Source: Nonomuraea ceibae (GTDB lineage Bacteria; Actinomycetota; Actinomycetes; Streptosporangiales; Streptosporangiaceae). From it: 59,256 nt of DNA. The translations under genes and the position numbers were made by a program. Below, piece by piece: positions 24,489 to 33,143 of the stretch. The DNA is taken from assembly GCF_019396325.1 (NCBI RefSeq), contig NZ_JAHKRO010000057.1:1-59256 (forward strand), read 5' to 3'. The notes beneath the pieces are model-generated. The model made no database searches and was not told the DNA's origin. It saw only the letters and a list, made by a program, of their open reading frames with translations. Positions within the stretch are counted from its first letter, which is position 1. Each line of letters starts with the position of its first letter.

Positions 24489-25274
24489 ATGAGGGAATTC
24501 ACCACCGAGCACCGGCTCGGCGACGCGGACACCGCCGTGGTGTTCATGTCCGCGCTGTTCGCCGGCGGCTGGATCTGGGACCACCCCTACCGCAGCCTGG
24601 AGCGGGCCGGCGTGCCGGTGCTGCGCACGAACGAGCCGATCTGCGGCCTGGACCGGCGGCTGGCCGGCTCCATCGAACGGCTCGGCGACGCGCTGCTCGA
24701 CGCCTGCGACGCCGCCGGGGCGGACGGCCAGGTCGTCGTCTGCGCCAACTCACTCGGCGGCCTGGTCGCGATCGACCTGGCGGGCCGCCGCCCCGACCGG
24801 GTGCGCGGCATCGTGGTGAGCGGCGCCCCCGGCCTGTCCGCCGACCCCGACGTCGGCCTGAGCTTCGACCGGCGCGGCAGCATCCGGCCGACCGGTGAGG
24901 ACTTCGGCCGCCGCATGGTCGCCGCCCTGTTCCACGAGGGCTGCCACTTCTCCGCCGAGCGCATGGCGGAGGCGGGCGAGCTGCTGGCCCGCCCCGAGTC
25001 GATGGTGTCGATGGCGCGCAGCCTCAAGGCCACCCGCGCCTACCGGGTGCCGCCCGCGCTGGACAAGGTGACCTGCCCGGCCCTGTACGTGTGGGGGCGG
25101 CACGACAGGATGACGCCCGTGGCGCCGTGGGCGGAGGCGCTGGCCGGGCGCGACGGGCACGAGCTGCTGCTCGTCGAGGACAGCGGCCACATCCCGATGG
25201 TGGAGCGGGCCGAGGAGTACACGGCGGCCCTGACGTCCTTCGTCGCGGGGACCGGCGCGGGGACGCTCGCGTGA
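24489..25274 (+). CDS. Alpha/beta hydrolase (MenH/thioesterase-like)
   Basis: A 261-residue alpha/beta hydrolase with a Ser nucleophile (Ser88 in CANSLGG), acid Asp in GRHDRMTP and base His in EDSGHIPMVE. The nucleophile elbow N-S-L-G-G differs from the GHSMGG type but fits the fold. The N-terminus lacks the usual HG oxyanion motif and reads FMSALFAGGW. It may release or cyclise an acyl chain, or act as a C-C hydrolase. ATG 24489 follows GGAGCC. Its stop overlaps the GTG of the AcpS-like gene. Confidence 0.8.
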   Translation: MREFTTEHRLGDADTAVVFMSALFAGGWIWDHPYRSLERAGVPVLRTNEPICGLDRRLAGSIERLGDALLDACDAAGADGQVVVCANSLGGLVAIDLAGRRPDRVRGIVVSGAPGLSADPDVGLSFDRRGSIRPTGEDFGRRMVAALFHEGCHFSAERMAEAGELLARPESMVSMARSLKATRAYRVPPALDKVTCPALYVWGRHDRMTPVAPWAEALAGRDGHELLLVEDSGHIPMVERAEEYTAALTSFVAGTGAGTLA

Positions 25275-25808
25275 GCGCGCCGGCCGTCCTGCTGGGCGTG
25301 GACATCGTGGAGGCCGACCGGCTGGCCGCGGCCGTCGGCCGGGGCGGGCACCTGCTGGCCCGGCACGTCGCCACCGCCGCCGAGCGGAGCCTGGGAGCGG
25401 GCCCGGTCGCCGTCTCGGTCAAGGAGAGCCTGATCAAGGCCGTCGGCGGCCGGCCGCCCGGCTTCACCTGGCACGACTTCGAGGCCGTGAAGGAGCCGCC
25501 GGCCGCGTGGGCGCGCCCGCTGCTGGACGAGGCGGCCTGCGAGCTGGCCGACTCCACCGGGCTCCCCCTGACGGGCGGGGCGGCGTACCGGGTGCGCGGC
25601 GCCAGCGCCCGCGCGGCCCTGCTCCGGCTGGCAGCTCCGGAGAACGCCCCCGAGAAGGCCCCCGTGACCGCCGCCGGGAGCAGCTCCCCCGGGCGGCGCG
25701 CCCCGGTCCCGGACCGTGGCCGCCGCCGCCCGGTGGGGCGAGGGCGGCGGCGTGTTCGTGTCGCTGGCGATCGTCTACCTGGCCGAGAAGGGGAACGCAT
25801 GTCCGTGA
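25271..25808 (+). CDS. AcpS-like holo-ACP synthase, probable frameshift
   Basis: The N-terminal 130 residues match holo-ACP synthase: LGVDIVEADRL with the metal-binding Asp and Glu, AAERSL, and VSVKESLIKAVGG with the catalytic Glu, then FTWHDFEAV. From about codon 140 the frame turns into Arg-rich sequence and stays open into the beta-helix gene. The +1 frame instead reads VAAAARWGEGGGVFVSLAIVY and ends at TGA 25806-25808, which overlaps the next ATG as other genes of this operon do. The CCCCC run at 25686-25690 is the likely point of a lost or gained base. Read literally, the annotation would be an unlikely AcpS-beta-helix fusion. Sequencing error, real mutation or recoding cannot be told apart here. 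Confidence 0.6.
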
Positions 25809-26808
25809 CGAGAACGGTCCGCCCCGGCGAGCCGATCCAGCGCGCCCTCGACGAGGCGGGCCCCGGCGCCCGCGTCGTCCTGGAGGAGGGCACGTACCGG
25901 GAGAGCGTCTGGATCAGGCACCCCGGCGTGACGCTGACCGGAGCCGGGGCCGGGCGCACGGTGCTGGAGCCCGGCGGCGGCCCGGCCGGCGTCCCCCGGC
26001 TGCACGACGCCGCCGAGGACGTGGTCAGCGGCGTCACCGTGTACGGCGAGTCCGCCGGCGGCGTGCGCGTCGAGGCGCTGAGCGTGCGCGGCTTCTCCGG
26101 CGCGGGCGTCTACGCCCACACCGTCGCCGGGGTGAGCGTGCGCGACGCCGAGCTGCGCGGCAACGCCGTCTGGGGCGTCTACCTGCGCGAGTCCACCGGC
26201 TGCCGGGTGGTGCGCTGCCACGCCTCCGGCAGCCAGTACGGCGGCGTCGCGCTCAGCTTCTGCCCCCGCTCCGACGCGGAGATCACCGGCAACGAGTGCA
26301 CCGGCAACGCCTTCGGCGTCTTCGTCGACAACTCCTCGCAGGCGCGCGTGACGGGCAACTCCTGCCACGGCAACGCGATCGGCATCCTGCTGCTCAACCA
26401 GGTGTACGAGGGCGAGCCCGAAGGCGGCGTGCGCGACTGCCTCGTCTCCGGCAACGACCTGTACGGCAACGTGCTCGCCGCAGGCGCCGAGCCGGACGGG
26501 CTGGGCGCGGCCGGGCCGCCGATCTCCGGCGTCGGCCTCGCCCTGATCGGCGCGCACCGCGTCACCGTCGTCGACAACCGCATCCACGACAACCACCCCA
26601 GCGGCGAGTCGGTGATGGGCGCCGGGCTCGTCCTGGGCTCGTCCAAGGACTTCGGCGGCGACGACGTCGACGACTGCCACCTGCTGTGGAACCGGGTCAC
26701 CGGCAACAGCCCGCTGGACTACCAGCTCGGCGCCGACCCCGCCCGGCAGGTGTACGCGGGCAACACGGCGGGCAAGGGCGACCCGCAGGACGCGCCCGGG
26801 TGGCGGCG

Positions 26809-26812
<4 letters not shown>
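25799..26812 (+). CDS. Right-handed parallel beta-helix (NosD/pectate-lyase-like) protein
   Basis: A 337-residue repeat protein of short strands and turns, with recurrent N-x-x-x-G-N/D units such as ITGNECTGNAFGV, VTGNSCHGNAIGI and VVDNRIHDNHPSG. These define a parallel beta-helix of the carbohydrate-binding/lyase type. The N-terminus has the usual capping segment RPGEPIQRALDEAGPG; no signal peptide is visible, so it appears cytoplasmic. The ATG has an excellent AAGGGGA site. Its 3' end overlaps the ABC ATPase start (ATGA). Such proteins are not a standard part of polyketide clusters. It could be an epimerase or lyase on a sugar, a cyclase scaffold, or part of self-protection. Confidence 0.75.
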
Positions 26813-27747
<935 letters not shown>

Positions 27748-27748
27748 C

Positions 27749-28927
27749 ATGGGGCGGGCCCTGCTCACGGTGAGCGCGCACGAGCTGCGCACCAGGCTGC
27801 GCGACGGCACCGCGATCGTCATCGCGCTGATCGTCCCCGTCACGCTGGCCACGCTGTTCGGGCTGGCGCTCGGCGGTGACGACCCGCCGCTGCGCGCCAC
27901 CATCGGCCTGGTCGACCTGGACGGCGGCGAGTTCCCGGCGAGCGTGCGCCGCGAGGTGGCGGGCGCCGAGGAGCTGAAGGGCAGCGTGACGCTGCGCGAC
28001 CTGCCGGACGGCGGGGAGGCGCGGCGGGCGCTCGACGCCGGCGAGATCGGCGCGGCCATCGTCTTCCCCGCCGGGTTCAGCGCCCGCGTCGGCGCGGGGG
28101 AGGGCGGCGACGTCACCGTTCTCACCTCGGCCGGATCGCCGCTGGCCGGCGTGGTCGCGGGCGCGGTCGTGGACCGCATCTCCGCCGTCGTGGACGCCAG
28201 GACGCTGGCCGTGCGGGCCGCGCTGCTCGCCGGGGTGCCCGGCGACGAGGTCAAGGAGCTGGTCGAGCGCAACGGCGCCGCCGGTCCCGCGCTCGCGCTC
28301 ACCGGCGACCCGCTGGCCGGCGGCAAGGTGGACCTGGCCGTCTACTACGGCTCCGGCATGGCGGCGCTGTTCGCCTTCTTCGTCGTCGGCGCGTCCTTCC
28401 GCAGCCTGCTCACCGAGCGCAAGCTCGGCACCCTCGACCGGATGCGCGCCGGGCCGCTCGCCGCCTGGGTGCCGGTCGCCGGGAAGGCCGTCGTCGGGTT
28501 CGGGCTGGCGATGGTCAGCGTCTGCGCCACCTGGGCGTCCGGCACGCTCATCTTCGGCTCCTCCTGGGGCGACCCGCTCGCCGTGCTGACCGTGCTGACC
28601 GCGCACGTGCTCGCCGCCGCCGCGATCACCATGCTGGTCGCCGCCCGGGTCAGGACCGACGCCCAGGCCGACGGGGTGATCATGGTGATCTCGTTCGTGG
28701 CGGCGTTCCTCGGCGGCAGCCTCGTACCCCTGCACAGCCTGCCCGGCCCGCTGCAGACGGCGGCGCTGCTCACCCCCAACGGCTGGACCGCCACGGCGCT
28801 GGCCGAGCTCGCCGGGTCCGGCGCGGGCGTGGCCGCCGTCGCGGGCCCCGTCGCCGTCCTGCTGGCGATCGCGCTCGGCGCGGGCGGCCTGGCCGTCCTC
28901 GGCCTCAGGAAGGGGATGCTGCTGTGA
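27749..28927 (+). CDS. ABC-2 type permease, subunit 1
   Basis: A 392-residue integral membrane subunit. One helix near residues 17-40 (TAIVIALIVPVTLATLFGLA) is followed by a large extracytoplasmic domain of about 150 residues, then a cluster of about five helices from about 200 onward, the usual long ABC-2 layout. It starts 1 bp after the ATPase gene and overlaps the second permease gene by 4 bp. Two dissimilar permeases with one ATPase suggest a heterodimeric channel. Confidence 0.92.
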   Translation: MGRALLTVSAHELRTRLRDGTAIVIALIVPVTLATLFGLALGGDDPPLRATIGLVDLDGGEFPASVRREVAGAEELKGSVTLRDLPDGGEARRALDAGEIGAAIVFPAGFSARVGAGEGGDVTVLTSAGSPLAGVVAGAVVDRISAVVDARTLAVRAALLAGVPGDEVKELVERNGAAGPALALTGDPLAGGKVDLAVYYGSGMAALFAFFVVGASFRSLLTERKLGTLDRMRAGPLAAWVPVAGKAVVGFGLAMVSVCATWASGTLIFGSSWGDPLAVLTVLTAHVLAAAAITMLVAARVRTDAQADGVIMVISFVAAFLGGSLVPLHSLPGPLQTAALLTPNGWTATALAELAGSGAGVAAVAGPVAVLLAIALGAGGLAVLGLRKGMLL

Positions 28928-30081
28928 CGCCCCCGCAGGCACCGCACCGGCCCAGGCCGGTGGCCGCGCTCGTGGCCGCCAACCTGCGCAGGCACGCCCG
29001 CGACCGCACCGGCCTGTTCTTCATGGTGATCATGCCGTTCGTGTCGATCCTGTTCGTCGGCATGGCGTTCGGTGGCGGCGGCTCCGGCAAGCTGCCCGTC
29101 GGCGTCGTCGCCGAAGGCTCCGACCCCGTCACCGCCGCCCTGCTCGCCGAGCTGCGCGCGCACGCCGACCTGGACGTGCGCGCCATGACGGATACGGACG
29201 ACGTACGCTCGGCCGTGCGGTCGGGGGAGCTGGCCGCCGGGCTGATCATCGGGCCCGGCGCCGGCCGCCTCGACCTCGTCATGACCCAGGCCAACGGCAG
29301 CGGCCTGGCCGCCCGCGGCGCCGTCGACGGCGCGGTCGCCAAGGTCGCCGCCGTCCTGGAGGCCACCCGCGCCGTCCGGGCCGCGGGCGCCACCGCCGAG
29401 GAGGCCGCCGCCCACGTACGCCGGGCGCAGGCCGAGTCGGGGCGCGTCGGCGTGACCGGCACCGCAACCGGCAGCGGCGACCCGGGCGGCTTCGCCTACA
29501 CCGCCCCGGCCAACCTGCTGCTGTTCACGTTCATCAACTCGATGGCCGTGGCCGCCGCGCTCGTGGAGAGCCGCCGGCTCGGCATGCTGCAGCGGGCGCT
29601 CACCGCGCCCGTGACCCGCAGGTCGGTGCTGCTCGGCGAGGCCGTCAGCCGCCTGATCGTCGCGCTCGCGCAGGCGGCGCTCATCGTCGTGGTCAGCGCG
29701 CTGCTGTTCGGCGTCTCGTGGGGCGACCCGGTCGGCGTGGCGGCGGTCGTGGGCGTGTTCGCGCTCGTCGCCACCGGCGCCGCGATCCTCACCGGCACCC
29801 TGCTCAGCTCGCCCGACCAGGCCCCCGCGATCGGCCCGCCGCTCGGCGTCGTCCTCGGGATGCTCGGCGGCTGCCTGTGGCCGCGCGAGTCCTCGCCGGA
29901 CGTGCTCAACGCGATCGGCCACCTGTTCCCGCACGCCTGGGGCATGGACGCGCTGCTGCGGCTCGCCGAGCCCGGTACCGGCCTCGGCGCGGTGCTGCCG
30001 CAGCTCGGCGTGCTCGCCGGGATGGCGGCCCTCCTGCTGTCCGCCTCACTTGTCCTGTTCAGCCGCCGCACGCCGGCGTGA
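28924..30081 (+). CDS. ABC-2 type permease, subunit 2
   Basis: A 385-residue membrane subunit with the same topology as subunit 1: one N-terminal helix near FFMVIMPFVSILFVGMAF, an external domain to about residue 185, then several helices ending in LLLSASLVLFSRR. The GTG start overlaps the preceding stop (GTGA). It should form a heterodimer with subunit 1. The next gene begins 17 bp downstream with its own AGAAGGAG site, so the transcript probably continues into the regulator. Confidence 0.92.
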   Translation: MTPPQAPHRPRPVAALVAANLRRHARDRTGLFFMVIMPFVSILFVGMAFGGGGSGKLPVGVVAEGSDPVTAALLAELRAHADLDVRAMTDTDDVRSAVRSGELAAGLIIGPGAGRLDLVMTQANGSGLAARGAVDGAVAKVAAVLEATRAVRAAGATAEEAAAHVRRAQAESGRVGVTGTATGSGDPGGFAYTAPANLLLFTFINSMAVAAALVESRRLGMLQRALTAPVTRRSVLLGEAVSRLIVALAQAALIVVVSALLFGVSWGDPVGVAAVVGVFALVATGAAILTGTLLSSPDQAPAIGPPLGVVLGMLGGCLWPRESSPDVLNAIGHLFPHAWGMDALLRLAEPGTGLGAVLPQLGVLAGMAALLLSASLVLFSRRTPA

Positions 30082-30098
30082 GAGAAGGAGTGACGACC

Positions 30099-31079
30099 AT
30101 GTCCATGACAGCGCTGTTCACCGGCAGGTCCGCCTCCGACGGCGGGCACGAGACCGACGTCTACCACTACGCGGCCCGCAAGGGAGCCATCGAGGCCGTC
30201 GACGTGGCCGCCGCCGACCTGGGCATCGACGTCCACCTGGTCAGCCAGGCCGTCCAGCACCTGGTGGAGAACCGGCTGCTGCGCGCCGACGCCGCCACCA
30301 TCGGCCGGTACGTGCCCGTCGACCCCGATCTCGCGGTCGCCTCGCTGGTCTCCTCCGTCGAGCGGGAGATCTACCGGCGGCGCGAGCTCATCGACCAGAT
30401 CCGCGAGGGCGTCGGCTTCCTCGGCGGCGGCGACGCCGCCCGCAGCACCGTGGACTACCTCGTCGGCGACCTGGAGGTGCGCGGCTTCCTCAAGACGGCC
30501 GGTGACGCCTGCCGGGACGAGCTGCTCGTGCTCCAGGCCGGGATCGGCGAGGCGGGCGACCTGTCGCAGATGTACCTCGTGCTGGTCGCCAGGGGCGTGA
30601 CCGTGCGCGTCATCTGCCAGCACCGCAGCCGCGCCGACGTGGCCACCCGGCTGGCGATGAAGCGGCTCACGGACGCCGGGGTCGAGGTCTACACCGTCAG
30701 CAACGTGCCCCGCTCGGCGATCGTCTTCGACCGCTCGCTCGTCGCCCTGTTCGGCGACGGCGACGGCGACGTGTCACTGGCCCGGGTGCGCAACCAGGGG
30801 ATCGCCCGGTTCTTCCTCGACATGTTCAACCACCTGTGGGAGAGCGCGACCCCGCTGGAGGGCGTCGAGTTCGGCTACGGCACCGTCGCCGACGACCTCC
30901 AGCAGTCCATCGCCGCCCTCATGGCCAAGGGCTACACCGACGAGGTGGTGGCCAGGAAGCTCGGCATGTCGGTGCGCAGCTGCCGCCGCCACATCGCCAC
31001 GCTCATGCGCGACCTGGACGCCACCAGCCGCTTCCAGGCAGGGGTGGAAGCGGCCAGGAAGTTCCTCAAGACGGGCTGA
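30099..31079 (+). CDS. TrmB-like/LuxR-type transcriptional regulator
   Basis: A 326-residue regulator. The N-terminal winged helix (about 20-65, VYHYAARKGAIEAVDVAAAD) resembles TrmB-type domains. A central domain of about 170 residues with VRVICQHRSRADV and SNVPRSAIVFDRSLVALFG resembles the phospholipase-D-like sensor region of such regulators. A LuxR-type helix-turn-helix closes the protein (about 265-320, KGYTDEVVARKLGMSVRSCRRH). It is the last gene of the long operon and overlaps the convergent cysteine desulfurase gene by 14 bp. It could provide feedback on export or biosynthesis. Its ligand is unknown. Confidence 0.85.
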   Translation: MSMTALFTGRSASDGGHETDVYHYAARKGAIEAVDVAAADLGIDVHLVSQAVQHLVENRLLRADAATIGRYVPVDPDLAVASLVSSVEREIYRRRELIDQIREGVGFLGGGDAARSTVDYLVGDLEVRGFLKTAGDACRDELLVLQAGIGEAGDLSQMYLVLVARGVTVRVICQHRSRADVATRLAMKRLTDAGVEVYTVSNVPRSAIVFDRSLVALFGDGDGDVSLARVRNQGIARFFLDMFNHLWESATPLEGVEFGYGTVADDLQQSIAALMAKGYTDEVVARKLGMSVRSCRRHIATLMRDLDATSRFQAGVEAARKFLKTG

Positions 31080-32244
31080 AGGGGGCCTGAGCGCCCGTGG
31101 CGACGACCACGCCGGCCAGGTCGCGGGCCCGCTCCACGACCAGGTCGAGCCCGAGCACCAGATCCTCGAACGGCATCCGGGCGTCCAGGCAGATCCGGAC
31201 CGTGCTGTTGGCGTCCTCCGCGTCCAGGCCGATCGCCGTCAGCACGTGCGACGGCTCCTGCGACCCTGAGTTGCACGCCGACCCGGTGGCCAGCGCCACC
31301 GACGACAGGCTCGACACCAGGCTCTCCCCGCGCACGCCGGGCAGCACCACGCTGAGCACGTGCGGCACGCCGTGGCGCGGGTCGCCGTTGACCCGCACGC
31401 CTGGCAGCCCCGCCTGCAGCATGTCCAGCGCGGTCGCGCGCAGCTCGGCGGCCCGCGCCCGCTCGGCCTCCAGCCGGGCCAGCGCCAGCTCGCACGCCTT
31501 GCCCAGCCCCACCACCAGGTGCGCCGGGATCGTCCCGCTGCGCAGCTCGTACTGGCCGCCGCCGAACATCACCGGCCGCAGCCGGTGCCGGATCTCCGGC
31601 CGCACGTACAGCGCGCCGACGCCCTTCGGGCCGCGGATCTTGTGCCCGGAGATCGACAGCGTGTCGGCCGCCGCCTCCCGCACCCGCATCGGGATCCGCC
31701 CGGCCGCCTGCGCCGCGTCCACGTGCAGCAGCGCGCCCGCCTCGTGGCAGAGCGCGGCCAGCTCCGCCACCGGCTGCACGGTGCCGATCTCGCTGTTGAC
31801 CCACGCGGCGGTCGCCACCCGCGAGTGCAGGTCGAGCCGCCCGGCCAGGTGCTCCAGGTCGATCCGGCCGTCCGGGCCGACCCGCATCATTCGCACGTCC
31901 ACGCCGCGCCCGGCCAGCGCCCGGCCGATCGCCAGCGACGACTTGTGGTCCGTCGGGCAGAACAGCCCGTTGACGGGCGCCCGGTCGTCGTGGCCGAACA
32001 CGCCGAGCAGCGCCAGGTTGTTGCTCTCGGTCGCGCCCGAGGTGAACACCACGTCGCCAGGGTCGGCGCCCAGGAGCGCCGCCACCGACGCGGCCGCTTC
32101 GTCCACCGCCCGCCTGGCCCGCTTGCCCAGCACGTGCGGGGACGACGGGTTGCCGTACTCCTCGCGCAGGAACGGCAGCATCGCGTCCAGGACCTCGTCG
32201 TCCACCCGCGTCGTCGCGCAGCCGTCCAGATAGATGACCTTCAT
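31066..32244 (-). CDS. Cysteine desulfurase-family PLP enzyme (NifS/IscS type)
   Basis: A 392-residue aminotransferase-class V enzyme that takes sulfur from cysteine to form a protein persulfide. PLP-binding Lys202 lies in ISGHKIRGPKG, His100 in TDHKSSL stacks on the cofactor, and Asp176 and Gln179 in HVDAAQAAG bind it. The catalytic Cys324 is in the mobile loop GSACNSGSQEPSHVL, as in the IscS group. No iron-sulfur assembly genes are nearby. It starts 4 bp after the orphan 296-residue gene and is the last gene of the minus-strand run 33139-31066. It may deliver sulfur to the natural product or to the orphan protein. Some relatives in biosynthesis do other PLP chemistry. Confidence 0.9.
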   Translation of the reverse strand: MKVIYLDGCATTRVDDEVLDAMLPFLREEYGNPSSPHVLGKRARRAVDEAAASVAALLGADPGDVVFTSGATESNNLALLGVFGHDDRAPVNGLFCPTDHKSSLAIGRALAGRGVDVRMMRVGPDGRIDLEHLAGRLDLHSRVATAAWVNSEIGTVQPVAELAALCHEAGALLHVDAAQAAGRIPMRVREAAADTLSISGHKIRGPKGVGALYVRPEIRHRLRPVMFGGGQYELRSGTIPAHLVVGLGKACELALARLEAERARAAELRATALDMLQAGLPGVRVNGDPRHGVPHVLSVVLPGVRGESLVSSLSSVALATGSACNSGSQEPSHVLTAIGLDAEDANSTVRICLDARMPFEDLVLGLDLVVERARDLAGVVVATGAQAPFSPS

Positions 32245-32248
32245 GGCG

Positions 32249-33139
32249 TCAGCTCCCGAACGTGCTGACGGTGACGAGCTTGCCGTAGATCTCCTCGGCG
32301 GACATCTCGCCGCTGCCGCCAGGATCGGCGATCACCACCCGCATGCCCGGCAGCTCGTACAGGTTGAGCGCGATGTCCACGCCCGTCTGCACGGGCATCA
32401 GGCACTCGCCCGGCGCGAAGATCAGGATGGCCCGGTAGCCCGCCCGGTACACCTCGGAGACCATCTCGGTGATCTCGCCGGCGCAGCCGGTGATGCCGCA
32501 GCTGATGAGCGTGCGGTAGTTGCCGTCGGCGTCGAGGAAGGCCACCTCGCTGTCGCCGTTCCCCGAGTCGAGGTAGCGCTTCTCCAGCCGGCCCTGCTTG
32601 ACCAGCCGGTCGGCGGCCTTCTGGAAGCGGTACTTCAGCCACGTCTCCGGGAACGCCAGCGGGTGCTTCCTGCTCGGCAGCACGTCCTCGGCCGACAGCC
32701 CGGCCTCGCGCAGGATCTTCTCGTACGAGCCGGGCAGCTCGGCGAAGCCGGCGAAGAACTCCGCGCGCAGCTCGGAGGCCGGGCGGCCCGCCGACGGCAC
32801 GTACTGCCAGTCGTTGACGAGCAGCAGCAGCCGGGTGTCGACGCCGGCGGCGGCGTAGTCGCGCAGCAGCCCGGCCGACAGCTGCCAGGTGTAGCCGGGG
32901 AAGATGCCGACGCGGCCGGCGATCCGGCGGCGCATCGTCTCGTCCGCCTGCTCCTCGATGACGCCCGGGACGAGCCGCCCCGACGCCGCGTCCTCGAACA
33001 GCATGAAGTGGCCGCCCATGACGACCAGGTTGGCGAGGTCCTCGCCGGGCAGTTCGCGTGCTATCGCGTCGCGGAGCTCCCGCTCCGAGGCGACCAGGCG
33101 CTGTGACCTGGTCACCTGGCCGGTGGATGCGTGGTTCAT
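32249..33139 (-). CDS. Unrecognised 296-residue protein linked to the cysteine desulfurase
   Basis: I do not recognise the family. The protein is soluble and mixed alpha/beta, with no signal peptide or membrane segment. It has only three cysteines, all in the last third: C214 and C219 in LISCGITGCAGE and C246 in FAPGECLMPV. Each lies in a Gly-rich, loop-like context that could hold a sulfur, metal or thioester. The ATG follows GGAGTGAG, and the gene is 4 bp from each neighbour: condensation protein upstream and cysteine desulfurase downstream. It therefore belongs to the same transcript. A sulfur acceptor, acyltransfer or carrier-editing function is possible; none is shown. Confidence 0.8.
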   Translation of the reverse strand: MNHASTGQVTRSQRLVASERELRDAIARELPGEDLANLVVMGGHFMLFEDAASGRLVPGVIEEQADETMRRRIAGRVGIFPGYTWQLSAGLLRDYAAAGVDTRLLLLVNDWQYVPSAGRPASELRAEFFAGFAELPGSYEKILREAGLSAEDVLPSRKHPLAFPETWLKYRFQKAADRLVKQGRLEKRYLDSGNGDSEVAFLDADGNYRTLISCGITGCAGEITEMVSEVYRAGYRAILIFAPGECLMPVQTGVDIALNLYELPGMRVVIADPGGSGEMSAEEIYGKLVTVSTFGS

Positions 33140-33143
33140 GGTC

